The notes: a model not told the origin generated them from the sequence alone. A stretch of DNA of 64,000 nucleotides from an uncultured Kordiimonas sp. (GCA_947503575.1 CANNDZ010000001.1:2170001-2234000), one strand, 5' to 3'. Positions 8,937 to 19,692 are shown, counted from the stretch's first letter. Numbers and translations are program-made.

Positions 8937-10376
8937 ATGAAAACGTTCGGTTTAACGCTTATTATTTTCTTTGCTTTTGTCGGGTCAGTTACCGCTGTGT
9001 CACCGCCAAAAGACTTTTCAGATCAATCCAGTCAGTTTGTTGTTAGTAACACGGAAAGCTTGTTGCTGGTCAACGCACGTGTTGTTGACGGCACCGGAGC
9101 GCCCGCGCGAAATGATCAAACAATATACATACGCGGTGGCAAGATCGCTGCCCTTGGGAGCCGTTCTGAGATAAACGCTCCTGAAGATACGCCCGTGATG
9201 GACCTGATGGGGCAAACACTGTTGCCTGGTTTTGTAATGTTGCATGAACATATGTTTTATAACGCGAGCGACCCGGACTGGTTTATTCAAAGCACTCAAC
9301 CAGTTATCTTCCCCCGGCTGTATTTGGCGGGCGGAGTTACGACAGCCCGAACGGCAGGCAGCTTTGAGCCCTACACCGACCTGAAGGTAAAGCAATATAT
9401 TGGAAACGGTCGGCTGGTTGGGCCAAATTTTGATACAACGGCACCCTTCATCGAAGGTGCACCTGCTCAGTTCCTGCAAGCCCCCGAAATAGAGACCGAC
9501 ATTGAAGCCGTGCGCTTTGTCAACTATTGGGCGGATCGGGGCATGACCTCTTTCAAGGCCTACATGAATGTAAAACGCAGTGTTTTAAAGGCAGCAATTG
9601 ACGCGGCCCACGCCCGTGGTCTGAAAGTGGCAGGGCACCTGTGTTCTGTAACGTATGCCGAGGCGTCCGACATGGGTATTGATAATCTGGAGCATGGCTT
9701 TCTGCTCGCTACCGATTTTGTGAAGGATCGGCAGCCAGATGTATGCTCGGGGTTTCCGCTGGCTCGTTTCATGGAAATGGAACTCGACAGCCCGGAAGTG
9801 CAGGCATTGATGGATAAATTAGTCAAAAACAAAACGGCGATAACGTCCACGTTGGCAGTTCTTGCGCGTATTTCAGCGACAGTGAACCCACCAAACGAGG
9901 GTGCGGTTGAGGCCTTGGGGCATGGTGCCAAGGCGCACTATCTGGGTAATCATGCGCGTGGTTATGCACAGGCGCTCGAAAATGACATATGGGAACGCGC
10001 GGTGCGCAAGGAAATGGCCTGGGAAAAAGCCTTTCACGACAAAGGCGGGTTGGTGGTTACCGGGTCGGACACCACCGGCATTGGCGGCACCGTTGCAGGC
10101 TTTGCAAACCATGAATTATTGAAGTTGTTGGTGGAAGCAGGCTTTACGCCACTGGAAGCCATTCGTATTGCTACGCTGAATGGTGCAATATCTATGGATC
10201 GTGCCGATGAATTGGGCAGTATTGCTGTCGGTAAAAACGCTGATCTGATCGTGATAAACGGCAAACCTGATCAAGACATAGCTGACATCACGAATGTGGT
10301 AACCGTTTTCAAGGACGGTGTTGGCTATGATAGCCAAAAACTGATCAAATCATCGCGTGGCCGAGTGGAGAATTAA
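8937..10376 (+). CDS. Exported metal-dependent amidohydrolase
   Basis: A 479-residue amidohydrolase-superfamily protein with an N-terminal signal peptide (hydrophobic stretch at residues 4-19, likely cleavage after VTA), so probably periplasmic or secreted. Metal-site residues are visible: HEH near residue 100, a candidate carboxylated Lys in SFKAYM, His in AGHLC, His in NLEHGF, and Asp in TGSDTTG. This is the imidazolonepropionase-like/Xaa-Pro dipeptidase-like type, and a peptide or cyclic amide substrate is possible but not readable. A GTG at 8928 would add three residues; the ATG at 8937 has AGGGG correctly spaced. It converges on meaB with a 12-base gap. Confidence 0.85.
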   Translation: MKTFGLTLIIFFAFVGSVTAVSPPKDFSDQSSQFVVSNTESLLLVNARVVDGTGAPARNDQTIYIRGGKIAALGSRSEINAPEDTPVMDLMGQTLLPGFVMLHEHMFYNASDPDWFIQSTQPVIFPRLYLAGGVTTARTAGSFEPYTDLKVKQYIGNGRLVGPNFDTTAPFIEGAPAQFLQAPEIETDIEAVRFVNYWADRGMTSFKAYMNVKRSVLKAAIDAAHARGLKVAGHLCSVTYAEASDMGIDNLEHGFLLATDFVKDRQPDVCSGFPLARFMEMELDSPEVQALMDKLVKNKTAITSTLAVLARISATVNPPNEGAVEALGHGAKAHYLGNHARGYAQALENDIWERAVRKEMAWEKAFHDKGGLVVTGSDTTGIGGTVAGFANHELLKLLVEAGFTPLEAIRIATLNGAISMDRADELGSIAVGKNADLIVINGKPDQDIADITNVVTVFKDGVGYDSQKLIKSSRGRVEN

Positions 10377-10388
10377 TTCAACCGGGAT

Positions 10389-11393
10389 TTACTCCGAGGT
10401 ATCGCGATACGCCCGCAGGAGTTGCTCAACGCTCAGTGTCACAGTTGTTTTACCAGCGCGCAAGCGGTCTTGTGTTTCTGACAAAAGTGCCTTCACAGAG
10501 TCGTTTTTGTAGAAGTCATCAAGCAGTCTGTCTTGAAGTGACGTTTTGAGCCAAGTCAGGCGTTGATTTTCCCGCCGCGTTTGACGGTCCCCGTTTTCCG
10601 TCATAATGCGACGATGTTTTTCAATCCGCTCCCACAGCTCGGCAACACCCTGCCCTGTAAGGCCCGAGCAGGTCACAACCGGTGGGTGCCAGTCCGGGCT
10701 GGCATCGCTCATAATATGCAAAGCTGATTTATAGCCGTTTACCGCTTGTTTCAGCTTTTGCTGAAACACGTCAGCTTTATTGATGGCAACCATATCCGCC
10801 AGTTCCAAGATGCCTTTTTTGATGCCCTGCAATTCATCGCCCGCACCCGGCAACATCAGCACAAGAAAAAAGTCGACCATATCCGCGACCATGGTTTCAG
10901 ATTGACCGGTCCCCACTGTTTCAACCAGGACCGTGTCAAAACCAGCCGCTTCGAGCACGACAATGGTCTCCCGGGTGGCGCGCGCCACACCGCCCAATAC
11001 ACCGGCACTGGGGCTGGGGCGGATAAAGGCGTTTAATTCTGCCGACAGACGGTCCATGCGGGTTTTATCACCCAGAATTGACCCCCCTGTGCGCCCACTG
11101 GACGGGTCAACGGCGAGAACCGCCACTTTCTGACCCTGATCAATCAGCATCATGCCTAGATTTTCGATGAAGGTAGACTTACCAACACCCGGTACACCAG
11201 AAATTCCAACGCGTTGGCTGTTGCCTGCGTGCGGCAAAAGGCGGTGTAACAGGTCCTGCGCTTGTTTTTGGTGCTTTGGGTTGCGGCTTTCTACAAGTGT
11301 GATGGCGCGGCCAATCAACGCTCTGTCGCCCGCACGAACACCGGCAAACAATGCCTCCACGCTGGGCGTCTTATTTACCGGCCCTTCAGGCAT
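10389..11393 (-). CDS. meaB: Methylmalonyl-CoA mutase-associated GTPase MeaB
   Basis: A 334-residue G3E-family P-loop GTPase (MeaB/ArgK) that protects methylmalonyl-CoA mutase and gates cobalamin loading. Walker A is GVPGVGKST near residue 55; the switch region holds DPSSGRTGG and ETVGTGQSE; the guanine motif is NKAD. It overlaps the mutB stop by eight bases with the ATG at 11393. A TTG at 11420 would extend it by nine residues but has no better ribosome site. Last gene of a mutA-mutB-meaB operon, consistent with its chaperone role. Confidence 0.94.
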   Translation of the reverse strand: MPEGPVNKTPSVEALFAGVRAGDRALIGRAITLVESRNPKHQKQAQDLLHRLLPHAGNSQRVGISGVPGVGKSTFIENLGMMLIDQGQKVAVLAVDPSSGRTGGSILGDKTRMDRLSAELNAFIRPSPSAGVLGGVARATRETIVVLEAAGFDTVLVETVGTGQSETMVADMVDFFLVLMLPGAGDELQGIKKGILELADMVAINKADVFQQKLKQAVNGYKSALHIMSDASPDWHPPVVTCSGLTGQGVAELWERIEKHRRIMTENGDRQTRRENQRLTWLKTSLQDRLLDDFYKNDSVKALLSETQDRLRAGKTTVTLSVEQLLRAYRDTSE

Positions 11394-13530
11394 ACCCAAG
11401 ACGACTGTTAAGCTTGTCAATCAGCTCAATCGCGGCATCAGAGATTACGGTACCGGGCGGAAAAATCGCCTCTGCGCCGGCGGCATAAAGCGCATCATAG
11501 TCCTGCGGGGGTATCACACCCCCTGCGATAACCATGATGTCTTCCCTGCCCAATTTGGACAGCTCAGCCTTCAGCTCTGGTACTAGGGTTAAATGACCTG
11601 CTGCGAGCGACGACGCCCCAATAACATGGACGTCATTTTCTGCACCTTGTCGTGCAACTTCAGCCGGTGTTTGGAACAGCGGTCCAATATCAACATCAAA
11701 ACCCATATCAGCGTACCCAGACGCCACAACTTTTTGACCTCGATCGTGACCATCCTGACCCATCTTCGCGATGAGGATTCGAGGGCGTCGCCCGTCTTTT
11801 TCTTCAAATTCTCGTACTTTTTTGAGAAGTTTTTCGACTTTTTCTGACTTGCCCACTTCGCTTTTGTACACTCCGGTCACTGCTTTTATCTCTGCTTTGT
11901 GCCGACCATATACTTTTTCGAGCGCGAGGGAAATCTCGCCAACGGTCGCATGAGCCCGGGCGGCGTCAACGGCAAGTGCCAACAGATTGCCCTCTCCGCT
12001 GGTGGCTGCGCGGGTCAACCCATCAAGTGCTGACTGAACGGCAGTATCATCTCGGGCCTCTTTCAAAGCTGCGAGTTTCGCAAGTTGAGCAGCCCTTACC
12101 TGACTGTTATCAACCCTCAAAACGTCGATTTCTTCCGTTTCATCCAGCTGATATTTGTTAACGCCAACAACGGTTTGGCGGCCACTATCAATCCGGGCCT
12201 GCGTGCGCGCGGATGCATCTTCAATCTTCAGTTTGGGCAAGCCCGCCTCAATGGCCTTGGCCATACCACCTTCGGCTTCAACTTCCTGAATATGGCCCCA
12301 TGCTTTTTCCGCAAGGTCTGCGGTCAATCGCTCAACATAATAGCTGCCACCCCACGGATCGATAAGGTCTGTGGTGCCGGTTTCATGCTGGAGAAAGAGC
12401 TGTGTATTGCGCGCAATTCGCGCCGAGAAATCTGTTGGCAGCGCCAACGCTTCATCAAGGGCATTGGTATGCAGGGATTGAGTGTGACCATGGACTGCAG
12501 CCATTGCCTCAATACCCGTGCGGGCAACATTATTGTACACGTCTTGTGCGGTTAAAGACCAACCGGATGTTTGGCAATGTGTGCGCAGCGACAGTGACTT
12601 ATCGCTTTTCGGGTTAAATTGTTGCACCAGTTTGGCCCACAACAGCCGTCCCGCTCGCATTTTTGCGACTTCCATAAAGTAATTCATACCTATGGCCCAA
12701 AAGAAACTGAGGCGCGGTGCAAAGGAGTCGACGTCAAGCCCGGCGTTGATACCGGCACGAAGATATTCAACCCCGTCCGCAAGGGTATAAGCCAGTTCCA
12801 GGTCAGCGGTCGCACCCGCTTCCTGCATATGATAGCCGGAAATCGAAATACTGTTGAACTTCGGCATATTTCGCGAAGTGTAGGCAAAAATATCAGAGAT
12901 TATGCGCATCGAAGGAGCTGGCGGATAGATATACGTGTTCCGCACCATGAACTCTTTGAGGATATCGTTTTGAATTGTCCCCGCAAGCTGTTCAGGCTTC
13001 ACGCCCTGCTCTTCCGCAGCAACGATATACAGTGCAAGTATGGGTAAAACTGCACCATTCATGGTCATGGAAACGGACATCTGATCAAGCGGAATACGGT
13101 CAAACAAAGTGCGCATATCAAGGATGCTGTCAATCGCGACGCCCGCCATGCCCACATCACCTGAGACACGCGGGTGATCGCTGTCGTACCCGCGGTGTGT
13201 CGCCAGGTCAAAAGCGACAGACAGCCCTTTTTGCCCTGCTGCCAGGTTCCGGCGGTAAAAAGCATTCGAGTCTTCCGCTGTTGAAAAACCGGCATATTGG
13301 CGAATTGTCCAGGGCCGCGTTTTATACATTGTAGGATATGGGCCGCGCACAAACGGCGCAACACCCGGCATACCATCGATGAAATCCAGCCCGTCTATAT
13401 CCGCAGCAGTATAACGGGATTTTACCGCAATGCCTTCAGGCGTTAACCAAGGGTCTGCAAAGGTTTGTTCCGTTTCGACTTTGGATTCCATTATAAAGTC
13501 AGACGCTGAGAAATGAGGTATCCGGCTCAT
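11386..13530 (-). CDS. mutB: Methylmalonyl-CoA mutase large (catalytic) subunit
   Basis: A 714-residue adenosylcobalamin enzyme that interconverts methylmalonyl-CoA and succinyl-CoA in propionate and odd-chain or branched amino-acid metabolism. The TIM-barrel domain fills about residues 1-560 and a C-terminal B12-binding domain starts near 580. The latter has the base-off signature DGHDRG that supplies the lower axial histidine, then GASSLAAGH and GGVIPPQ. The ATG at 13530 lies in an ATGA overlap with mutA and follows a GGGGGA ribosome site, so longer starts are rejected. Confidence 0.95.
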   Translation of the reverse strand: MSRIPHFSASDFIMESKVETEQTFADPWLTPEGIAVKSRYTAADIDGLDFIDGMPGVAPFVRGPYPTMYKTRPWTIRQYAGFSTAEDSNAFYRRNLAAGQKGLSVAFDLATHRGYDSDHPRVSGDVGMAGVAIDSILDMRTLFDRIPLDQMSVSMTMNGAVLPILALYIVAAEEQGVKPEQLAGTIQNDILKEFMVRNTYIYPPAPSMRIISDIFAYTSRNMPKFNSISISGYHMQEAGATADLELAYTLADGVEYLRAGINAGLDVDSFAPRLSFFWAIGMNYFMEVAKMRAGRLLWAKLVQQFNPKSDKSLSLRTHCQTSGWSLTAQDVYNNVARTGIEAMAAVHGHTQSLHTNALDEALALPTDFSARIARNTQLFLQHETGTTDLIDPWGGSYYVERLTADLAEKAWGHIQEVEAEGGMAKAIEAGLPKLKIEDASARTQARIDSGRQTVVGVNKYQLDETEEIDVLRVDNSQVRAAQLAKLAALKEARDDTAVQSALDGLTRAATSGEGNLLALAVDAARAHATVGEISLALEKVYGRHKAEIKAVTGVYKSEVGKSEKVEKLLKKVREFEEKDGRRPRILIAKMGQDGHDRGQKVVASGYADMGFDVDIGPLFQTPAEVARQGAENDVHVIGASSLAAGHLTLVPELKAELSKLGREDIMVIAGGVIPPQDYDALYAAGAEAIFPPGTVISDAAIELIDKLNSRLGYA

Positions 13531-15383
13531 GTGTTTTCCCCCGCAGTGCCTTGGTCCAAAACGGAATAAGCAGATTGAAGTATGGTAACCGCATCGCAAC
13601 CGAACGAGACATATGCGTCAATATTAGTAAGTCCAGGCACAGTTTTGGCTGAGCCCGCGAGAAAAACCCGCAAACAGCCCTGCTCTTTCAACGCATCTGC
13701 AATTATATCGGCGGAATTCATATACTGATCGTCGCTGCCACAGATAATAGCCAGTTTGGCGCCGCTATCAGCATACTGAGCAGCTGCGCTAGATGGTCCA
13801 TCTATGCCCGACCCCACAATTGCCTTGATACCTCCTGCCCCAAAGAAATTCTTTGCAAAAGTGGCTCTGGCTGTAAAATCTGTCGGCGATCCGATGTTGA
13901 TTAGGGCAACACGCGGCCTCGAACCTGTCGACGCCTTTAGTGCATCGCTGCGCATACGCAAAGCTTCGAACTCGGACGCAGATCTGCGCATAAGCAAGGG
14001 CTTTGCTGTATCAGCGGCGGGTGGTAACGCCGGCTGTTCCGGCATTGGTCCTGGGCTAAACCTCGGGCCATCCTCGGTGATATCCGGAAATTCAGAAACG
14101 CCAGTTATGGGGCGTTTTCGTGTCCGTATAAGGTTTGCCTGTTCCCCCGCAACTTTGTCGATGTCTTTTGCGAGTGCACCACTGCGCAGGCTTGCCAGAA
14201 TGCCGCCTTGCGCTTCGATGGATTTAAACTGTTCAGCGATCTTGTTCGTCATCTTTGATGTTAAGGTTTCCAGGGCAAAAGACCCTGCAGCCGGATCGGC
14301 TACCTTTCCTAGATTGCTCTCTTCCATCAAAACGATTTGGATATTACGCGCTACTCTGCGGGAAAAACTGTTTGTGGAGCCCAGCATCAGGTCATGCGGT
14401 AGCGTCGTTATTATGTCGGCCCCGCCGATGGCTGCAGCAAAACACTTGGCCGTTCCTCTTAAGATATTAACCCAGGGGTCATACATCGTGAATTGATGTA
14501 CGGCTGAAACCGCATTTAACCTCATCGGCACCCCTGAGACACCGCATGCCGTCAATATCCCTTGCCATACGCGCCGGGCCGCGCGGAACTTTGCGATTGT
14601 TAGCCAAAGGTTGGTATCCGCAGAGAGCGTAAACTGTATCTGTGTGGCTGCTGCTTCAACATCCAGGCCTTGTGCTTCCATACTACGCAGATACTGCACA
14701 GCTGCCGACAACGCAGCACCAGCCTCCATGGCTTCGGACCCACCTGCGTTGGCAACCACGGTGCCATCTGCATTGAACGTCGCCATGCCGGGATGCTGTG
14801 ATGACCACTCTTTTGCGATAGACGCACCCCGTGTGCAAAGGTCTTCGGCTTTTGTTGATAGCCGACCGGTTCGCGCGAGGTGTCCGACCGGGTCCACCCC
14901 AAGGCAACCGCTGAGAGTACCAGGCGCGTAGCTGCGACTGGACACCAAGGCGCTCAATTCCTTGATGGCAGGCTCAAAATCTTCGCCTTGAATTAACGTA
15001 AGCGGGACCATGTCCAGATATACACCCTCAAGCGCAACACAAAGCGTGTCAGGCATGATGCCCTGGCTACCTGTATTCATGGTTAAGGCGATGGAAGAGG
15101 CGCCGCGCAGCAAGTCTTCCAGAATATCAGCATTCACGGCTGTCGCGTCGGAGCCCCAATTAGCAGACGTCACAAGCCAATTTGAGCCATCTCGGGTTGG
15201 TTGTGGTTGAATAACAGCAGTATTGCGGATGGTAAGGGCATCAAACGCTATACCGTCTGCAGAATGAGACACCATCGCTTTAGCGAACGGCTTGCCCCTC
15301 AGCGTTTTTTCAACGAGGGCCAACCAGTCGCCCGTGTCAGGCGTTGGAAAATTGGTTGATACCGCTGCTGGCTGCTGAGGCAT
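13527..15383 (-). CDS. mutA: Methylmalonyl-CoA mutase small subunit
   Basis: A 618-residue paralogue of the large subunit that forms the non-catalytic half of a heterodimeric mutase. Its mutase-like barrel is diverged, and its C-terminal B12-like domain (from about residue 490, [14 protein letters not shown]) has lost the DxHxxG cobalamin-ligand motif, as expected for this subunit. An AAGGAGA ribosome site precedes the ATG. It is the first gene of the mutA-mutB-meaB operon, with a four-base overlap into mutB. The promoter presumably lies in the 66 bases upstream, but nothing convincing is visible there. Confidence 0.93.
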   Translation of the reverse strand: MPQQPAAVSTNFPTPDTGDWLALVEKTLRGKPFAKAMVSHSADGIAFDALTIRNTAVIQPQPTRDGSNWLVTSANWGSDATAVNADILEDLLRGASSIALTMNTGSQGIMPDTLCVALEGVYLDMVPLTLIQGEDFEPAIKELSALVSSRSYAPGTLSGCLGVDPVGHLARTGRLSTKAEDLCTRGASIAKEWSSQHPGMATFNADGTVVANAGGSEAMEAGAALSAAVQYLRSMEAQGLDVEAAATQIQFTLSADTNLWLTIAKFRAARRVWQGILTACGVSGVPMRLNAVSAVHQFTMYDPWVNILRGTAKCFAAAIGGADIITTLPHDLMLGSTNSFSRRVARNIQIVLMEESNLGKVADPAAGSFALETLTSKMTNKIAEQFKSIEAQGGILASLRSGALAKDIDKVAGEQANLIRTRKRPITGVSEFPDITEDGPRFSPGPMPEQPALPPAADTAKPLLMRRSASEFEALRMRSDALKASTGSRPRVALINIGSPTDFTARATFAKNFFGAGGIKAIVGSGIDGPSSAAAQYADSGAKLAIICGSDDQYMNSADIIADALKEQGCLRVFLAGSAKTVPGLTNIDAYVSFGCDAVTILQSAYSVLDQGTAGENT

Positions 15384-15449
15384 GGCGCCGGTCTCCTTTA
15401 TCAGTTTGGTGTGCGGAACCTACTCAAAGCAAAGGTATTTCGCAATGCT

Positions 15450-16265
15450 TTACACCGCATTGATCAACCGCAGGCTGGAGATCACCAAAAACAGGCCAAA
15501 TGCTATGCTGAGTGCGGCCTTTGGTAACTTATGCGCCACCTTGGCACCCAGCGGCGCCGTTAGAACAGACACAAGGCCAACCAGCAAAGCCGTTGGACCG
15601 TGAATGAATCCGATAGAGCCATCCGGGAGCCCAACAACACCTGACCCGATAATAAGATACCCAATTGCGCCAGTAATACTGATGATCAAACCAATAAATG
15701 CCGAAGTTCCCACTGCACGGTGGATGGGCACACCGTAAAGCGTCATGTAAGGCACCGAGAAGCTGCCCCCTCCGATACCCATGATGGCAGATAAAAACCC
15801 GATAATTGCAGGGTTAACGAAACGAAACATGCCCTTAGGCAGGGTGTTTCCCAGTTGCCATTTATCAAAGGGCAACAGCATTTTTATAGCAAGGAAAGCT
15901 GCCAGTGTTGCAAATATATATACTAGTTCCGCCGTTTTGAGCGTTGAGGCAAAAAGGCTACCAAGCGGCGTAAAAATGGCCACCGCAATCCCCCATTGTT
16001 TGGCGATATTCCAATCGACACCGCCCTTTTTATGGTGAGCACGCGTACTGGAAATATTGGTTGCAACGATTATCGCGAGTGACGTGGCAATGGCGGCATG
16101 CATGCGCCATTCTATAGGGGTACCCATTTCTGTAAAAACAACAAACAAAACGGGAATAGTCACAAAACCACCGCCTACGCCCAAAAGACCAGCAACAAAA
16201 CCAGCAATCAGCCCGGCGCCGACTAACAAAACTGCGTATGTGAGAAGCGGTTCCATTTGTGCCAT
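15450..16265 (-). CDS. TSUP/TauE-SafE family membrane permease
   Basis: A 271-residue integral inner-membrane protein with about eight hydrophobic segments. It has the family repeats near the N-terminus (FVAGLLGVGGGFVTIPVL) and again in the second half (SAIMGIGGGSFSVPYM). TSUP proteins export or import small sulfur- or carbon-containing anions such as sulfite or sulfoacetate; the substrate here is unknown. It lies between the tRNA-Pro terminator and mutA on the same strand, so readthrough into the mutase operon is possible. Confidence 0.87.
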   Translation of the reverse strand: MAQMEPLLTYAVLLVGAGLIAGFVAGLLGVGGGFVTIPVLFVVFTEMGTPIEWRMHAAIATSLAIIVATNISSTRAHHKKGGVDWNIAKQWGIAVAIFTPLGSLFASTLKTAELVYIFATLAAFLAIKMLLPFDKWQLGNTLPKGMFRFVNPAIIGFLSAIMGIGGGSFSVPYMTLYGVPIHRAVGTSAFIGLIISITGAIGYLIIGSGVVGLPDGSIGFIHGPTALLVGLVSVLTAPLGAKVAHKLPKAALSIAFGLFLVISSLRLINAV

Positions 16266-16274
16266 TCACTCCAT

Positions 16275-16310
16275 AAAAAACGCCGCATTCCTGTTGGAAC
16301 ACGGCGTTTT
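16275..16310 (-). terminator. Rho-independent terminator after tRNA-Pro
   Basis: Inverted repeat of nine bases (AAAACGCCG / CGGCGTTTT) with a loop that contains a further TTCC/GGAA pairing, followed on the minus strand by a run of T. It begins two bases after the CCA end of the tRNA gene and precedes the TSUP gene start, so it most likely ends the tRNA transcript. Confidence 0.8.
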
Positions 16311-16312
16311 AT

Positions 16313-16389
16313 TGGTCGGGAAGACAGGATTTGAACCTGCGACCCCTACACCCCCAGTGTAGTGCGCTACCAGACTGCGCCACTTCCCG
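16313..16389 (-). tRNA. tRNA-Pro (anticodon GGG)
   Basis: A 77-base cloverleaf on the minus strand with encoded CCA. The acceptor arms CGGGAAG and CTTCCCG pair fully, the D-arm contains GGTAGCGC, the anticodon loop is CTGGGGG (anticodon GGG), and the T-arm is the standard GGTTCAAATCC. The next base after the acceptor is the discriminator A. It sits downstream of merR on the same strand, with a terminator directly after it. Confidence 0.97.
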
Positions 16390-16466
16390 AAAACACGCTA
16401 ATTTTACTCAGCGCGGCGCACTATAACCAGCCTGTTATATCCACGCAATAGATCAAATAATGAAAG

Positions 16467-16889
16467 TCAGGCCAGACGATCCCTCATCGCTCTTAAGCGA
16501 GTGATAGCATGCTCCACTTTCGTTGTTTCCACAGACAATACGGTTGTTGGGTTTTGTTCCGCCTCTAGGTCACCAATGGGTGAGCCTGTCAGCACCTGAT
16601 CAATTGTCGCTTTAAGCCCCTGCGCTTTAAACAGTTTTTGAACACCGCGAATGGTATAGCCATCGGAATGCAACAGTTTCTTGATGGTGCGCAGTACCTG
16701 CACGTCATCTGGCCGGTAATAACGCCGGTTACCGCCGCGCTTTAGGGGTTTGATTTGATTAAATTTACTTTCCCAGAATCGCAGCACATGCTGCGGCAGG
16801 TCTAACTCGTCTGCAACTTCGGATATTGTACGAAAAGCTTCACGGCTTTTCGCGCCACGAACGCGTCCGTCACTTTCGCTGATGGTCAT
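16467..16889 (-). CDS. MerR family transcriptional regulator
   Basis: A 140-residue protein with an N-terminal MerR winged helix (ISEVADEL, then RFWE and RRYYRPDDV) and a short C-terminal part without the metal-binding cysteines of classical MerR sensors. The same protein type follows ihfA in most alphaproteobacteria; its signal and targets are not known. It starts 17 bases after ihfA and is probably cotranscribed with it, with the tRNA-Pro gene further downstream. Confidence 0.88.
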   Translation of the reverse strand: MTISESDGRVRGAKSREAFRTISEVADELDLPQHVLRFWESKFNQIKPLKRGGNRRYYRPDDVQVLRTIKKLLHSDGYTIRGVQKLFKAQGLKATIDQVLTGSPIGDLEAEQNPTTVLSVETTKVEHAITRLRAMRDRLA

Positions 16890-16906
16890 GAAAACTGGCT
16901 CCAGCG

Positions 16907-17194
16907 CTAGCTATTGATACGGTCTTTCATGACTTGGCTGGGGCGGAATACAAGTACACGTCGCGGCGCGATGGGTACTTCTTCACCGGTTTTTGGGTTA
17001 CGGCCCATACGACCGTTTTTTTGGCGAACCAGAAAACTGCCAAATGAAGAGACTTTCACATTCTCCCCATTAACCAAGCAGGACGCTACCTCTTCGAGGA
17101 CAGATTCTACGAGTTCCGCAGACTCATTACGGGAGAGACCAACCTCTTCATAAATAGCTTCGGTTAAATCAGCTCGTGTCAAGGTAGAACTCAC
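16907..17194 (-). CDS. ihfA: Integration host factor subunit alpha
   Basis: A 95-residue HU/IHF-fold DNA-bending protein. The family N-terminus ([18 protein letters not shown]) and the DNA-binding arm ([12 protein letters not shown] with the Pro that intercalates DNA) are complete. An ATG at 17218 is in frame and would add eight non-conserved residues (MHDRRGWP). The GTG at 17194 is preferred because it follows AAGGGG at normal spacing and gives the usual IhfA start. The partner IhfB is not in the window. fabH, which usually lies just upstream, is missing. Confidence 0.93.
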   Translation of the reverse strand: MSSTLTRADLTEAIYEEVGLSRNESAELVESVLEEVASCLVNGENVKVSSFGSFLVRQKNGRMGRNPKTGEEVPIAPRRVLVFRPSQVMKDRINS

Positions 17195-17236
17195 TGGCCA
17201 TCCCCTTCGATCATGCATAATTAATAGTGTTACCGA

Positions 17237-17265
17237 AAGCTACTTTAAGTCTGGGGCAGAGTCAA
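17237..17265 (-). promoter_or_regulatory. Candidate sigma-70-type promoter for ihfA-merR
   Basis: On the minus strand TTGACT is followed after 17 bases by TAGCTT, placing a transcription start a few dozen bases upstream of the ihfA GTG. The -35 match is good and the -10 match is weak. A separate promoter would be needed if ihfA is no longer in one unit with plsX. Confidence 0.3.
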
Positions 17266-17366
17266 TTGCCGCACATCGCACGGATTCCAGAATATGGCTT
17301 TTATAAAGGGCCTTAGAGCAATTTTTTACAGTAAAGTTTGCAGTCGGACCGCGTTGCAGGAGAGCC

Positions 17367-18407
17367 CTAGCCGATGGTTCCATCGTCTTCAAGCGTAATC
17401 TCTTGCAGGTTTTCGCTGATTAGGCGAGTTAAGTCGTTTTGAGCCATATCGATAGCTGAAGTCACCGCCGACGCAAAACCGTGCGCAGTTGCGCTACCAT
17501 GGCTTTTCATAACCAGCCCGTTCAGCCCCAGGAAAACACCGCCATTATAATTGTTGGGGTCAAGATGATCTTTCAGCGATCGCAAACCCGGGCGCGCCAT
17601 CAAGTAGCCTAGCTTTGTCATTGCAGTTGACCGAAAAGCCCTGCCCAGCAAATCTGTAACCAGCCTTGCAGTTCCTTCTGCTGTTTTCAGGGCAATATTG
17701 CCCGTAAAACCATCCGTAACAACCACATCGACTGACCCTGTGGCAATGTCGTTACCTTCCACGAAACCAACAAATTCCATTGGCAGATGAGGAGAAGACT
17801 TCAAGACATCTGCAGCCGCTTTTATGCTGTCTTTACCTTTCAGGTCTTCCACGCCAACGTTCAGCAAAGCGACTGTTGGCTTTGACAGACCCAGTACAGT
17901 ATTGGCGTAAGCCGCCCCCATAATGGCAAATTGCACCAGGTTATTGCTGTCACATTCAACATTTGCCCCCAGGTCAAGCATTACACTTTCGCCGCGTAAT
18001 GTTGGCATTGGTGCGATGAGCGCTGGCCTATCAATGCCCGGCATCGTCCGCAGCATAAACTTTGCCAGTGCCATCAACGCGCCGGTATTGCCGGCAGAAA
18101 TCGCCACATCAGCGTTGTCGTCTTTCACTGCCTGAATGGCGAGACCCATTGAAGATTGACGGCCCCGGCGCAACGCCTGCGATGGCTTATCATCGCTTGA
18201 AACAACAGAATCTGTGTGGAAAATCTCACTTGCGGCCCGCAACTCTGGATACACCTCCAGCATTGGTTTTAGCGTTTTCTCATCACCAAATACCTGGAAC
18301 TTGGTGTCTGGGAACAGCGTCCTTGCCTGCGCAATGCCGTCAATCACCATCTGGGGTGCGTGGTCACCGCCCATTGCATCAACAGCGATAGTTGTTCTTT
18401 TAGCCAC
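17367..18407 (-). CDS. plsX: Phosphate acyltransferase PlsX
   Basis: A 346-residue enzyme that turns acyl-ACP and phosphate into acyl-phosphate for the PlsY step of phospholipid synthesis. Conserved family blocks include AVDAMGGDHAP at the N-terminus, AISAGNTGA near residue 105, and VTDGFTGN near residue 230. The length is normal. It follows the DUF177 gene by 81 bases, the common alphaproteobacterial order. The 172 bases downstream contain no fabH. Confidence 0.95.
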   Translation of the reverse strand: MAKRTTIAVDAMGGDHAPQMVIDGIAQARTLFPDTKFQVFGDEKTLKPMLEVYPELRAASEIFHTDSVVSSDDKPSQALRRGRQSSMGLAIQAVKDDNADVAISAGNTGALMALAKFMLRTMPGIDRPALIAPMPTLRGESVMLDLGANVECDSNNLVQFAIMGAAYANTVLGLSKPTVALLNVGVEDLKGKDSIKAAADVLKSSPHLPMEFVGFVEGNDIATGSVDVVVTDGFTGNIALKTAEGTARLVTDLLGRAFRSTAMTKLGYLMARPGLRSLKDHLDPNNYNGGVFLGLNGLVMKSHGSATAHGFASAVTSAIDMAQNDLTRLISENLQEITLEDDGTIG

Positions 18408-18488
18408 TCTGTATCCTAATCTAATGTATTTGCTGGCAACAAGCAGGGTACTTCTTTCGGCCAGACAATAAAGATTTGTTGATTTAAC

Positions 18489-19037
18489 TCAAGATTTGTC
18501 GCGCAGTTTGGATAAAACCTCGAAAGGATTTGGCTTTTCTAGCGGGTCTTCGTTGACTGTCACGCCTTCGCCAGCGATCGGTTTTACCTCCGCACCCGGT
18601 GCCCTGGGGTAAGGATTCATCATCACAGCAACTGTTTGCACAACTATTTCGCCCAACGGTACGCTGTCGCCTTCAAAGGCGTCATAATCTGGTGCCTCAG
18701 GGTCGGCATATAGTTCGTCCTCATCAAATGCTGCCGCCGTTTCGGGTGATACCAACAGCAATTCAAAAGGTTCGTCGATGTTCTCAGGAACATCTTGCAA
18801 AGTAACGCCGCATTGCTGCACCAGACGAGAGTTAACCGTGCCAGAGATGTGAATAGCTTTCGGCTCAGACATCTTTTTGACCGTGACGTGTGCCTCAAGG
18901 TTTTCAAGAGAGACGATTTTAAACCGATCCACCAATTGAAGAAGCTCGGGAGCCTGCCCGGTCAGACGATACTCTCTGGGCTCTGCGTCAATATCGGCCA
19001 CATTCACGATTAAGGATAAATCTGTTTTTCGAGTCAT
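18489..19037 (-). CDS. DUF177 (YceD-like) domain protein
   Basis: A 182-residue, acidic cytoplasmic protein of the YceD/DUF177 family, whose members lie upstream of plsX (often with rpmF between) and have been linked to 23S rRNA accumulation. The beta-rich core (PREYRLTGQ, VTVKKMSEPKAIHISGTV) is present, and the QQCGVTLQ segment keeps one of the family cysteines. The C-terminus carries the NPFEVLSKL box found at the end of many family members. No rpmF is encoded next to it. Family placement is confident; function is not established for this branch. Confidence 0.82.
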   Translation of the reverse strand: MTRKTDLSLIVNVADIDAEPREYRLTGQAPELLQLVDRFKIVSLENLEAHVTVKKMSEPKAIHISGTVNSRLVQQCGVTLQDVPENIDEPFELLLVSPETAAAFDEDELYADPEAPDYDAFEGDSVPLGEIVVQTVAVMMNPYPRAPGAEVKPIAGEGVTVNEDPLEKPNPFEVLSKLRDKS

Positions 19038-19067
19038 AACCAGCTCCTTACACCGGGTTTTATCTGT

Positions 19068-19598
19068 TTAACCAACAAATATCGGGCTTTCTACGCTCCA
19101 GGCCTTAGTGTCCCGGCTATTAAGCTCTTGCAGCCCTGAATAAGCATATGCCGCGACCGTATTTGCGCCGTTTTCATCCAGGAAATTGGTGTTGCGCTGT
19201 AAGATATCCGCAAACTTCTGCTTAATGTCAGCCTCATCGGAGCCCACCAAAGCATGTTCATAGGCTGAGACCCGACCAAGCAAGGCAGCCCCGACTTGCT
19301 TCATCTGTTTTCCAACGCTCATATCGCCGATACCCATCTCCCTGAGGGATCGGTCCATGTCGGTAACGAGCAGTTCCCGGATAGCGCGGCGCAGCGGTAC
19401 GGTATTGTCAAGTCGTGACAAGAACTGATCTGCCATAAAAAGATGTAGCAGGATCATCTCAAAGCGCCCTTCAACGCTGTCTTCAACGCCGAAGGGGGCG
19501 GTGTAGAAACGCTCTTCTCTCGCTCTATCAACAATCATTTTGTAAACAGCGTGCGCTTGCCGATCCAATTTTCTGCCACCAAACAATTTGTTCAGCAT
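19068..19598 (-). CDS. Ubiquinol-cytochrome c (bc1) assembly chaperone, Cbp3-like
   Basis: A 176-residue protein with the Cbp3/UqcC-type chaperone domain. The segments YTAPFGVEDSVEGRFEMILLHLFM and DMDRSLREMGIGDMSVGKQMK (split here only by distance) are typical. Family members help assemble cytochrome b of complex III. A longer frame exists upstream, but the ATG at 19598 follows AAAAGGA and gives the usual N-terminus (MLNKLFGG). It precedes DUF177 by 30 bases on the same strand and is divergent from bamE. Confidence 0.85.
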   Translation of the reverse strand: MLNKLFGGRKLDRQAHAVYKMIVDRAREERFYTAPFGVEDSVEGRFEMILLHLFMADQFLSRLDNTVPLRRAIRELLVTDMDRSLREMGIGDMSVGKQMKQVGAALLGRVSAYEHALVGSDEADIKQKFADILQRNTNFLDENGANTVAAYAYSGLQELNSRDTKAWSVESPIFVG

Positions 19599-19692
19599 CT
19601 GTTTGTCCTTTTCCTGCCATAGTAATCTACAAAACTGCGCACAATATCGCATCAACATAAGAGAATGTGGCCGAAGGCTCTAACACGCAGGC

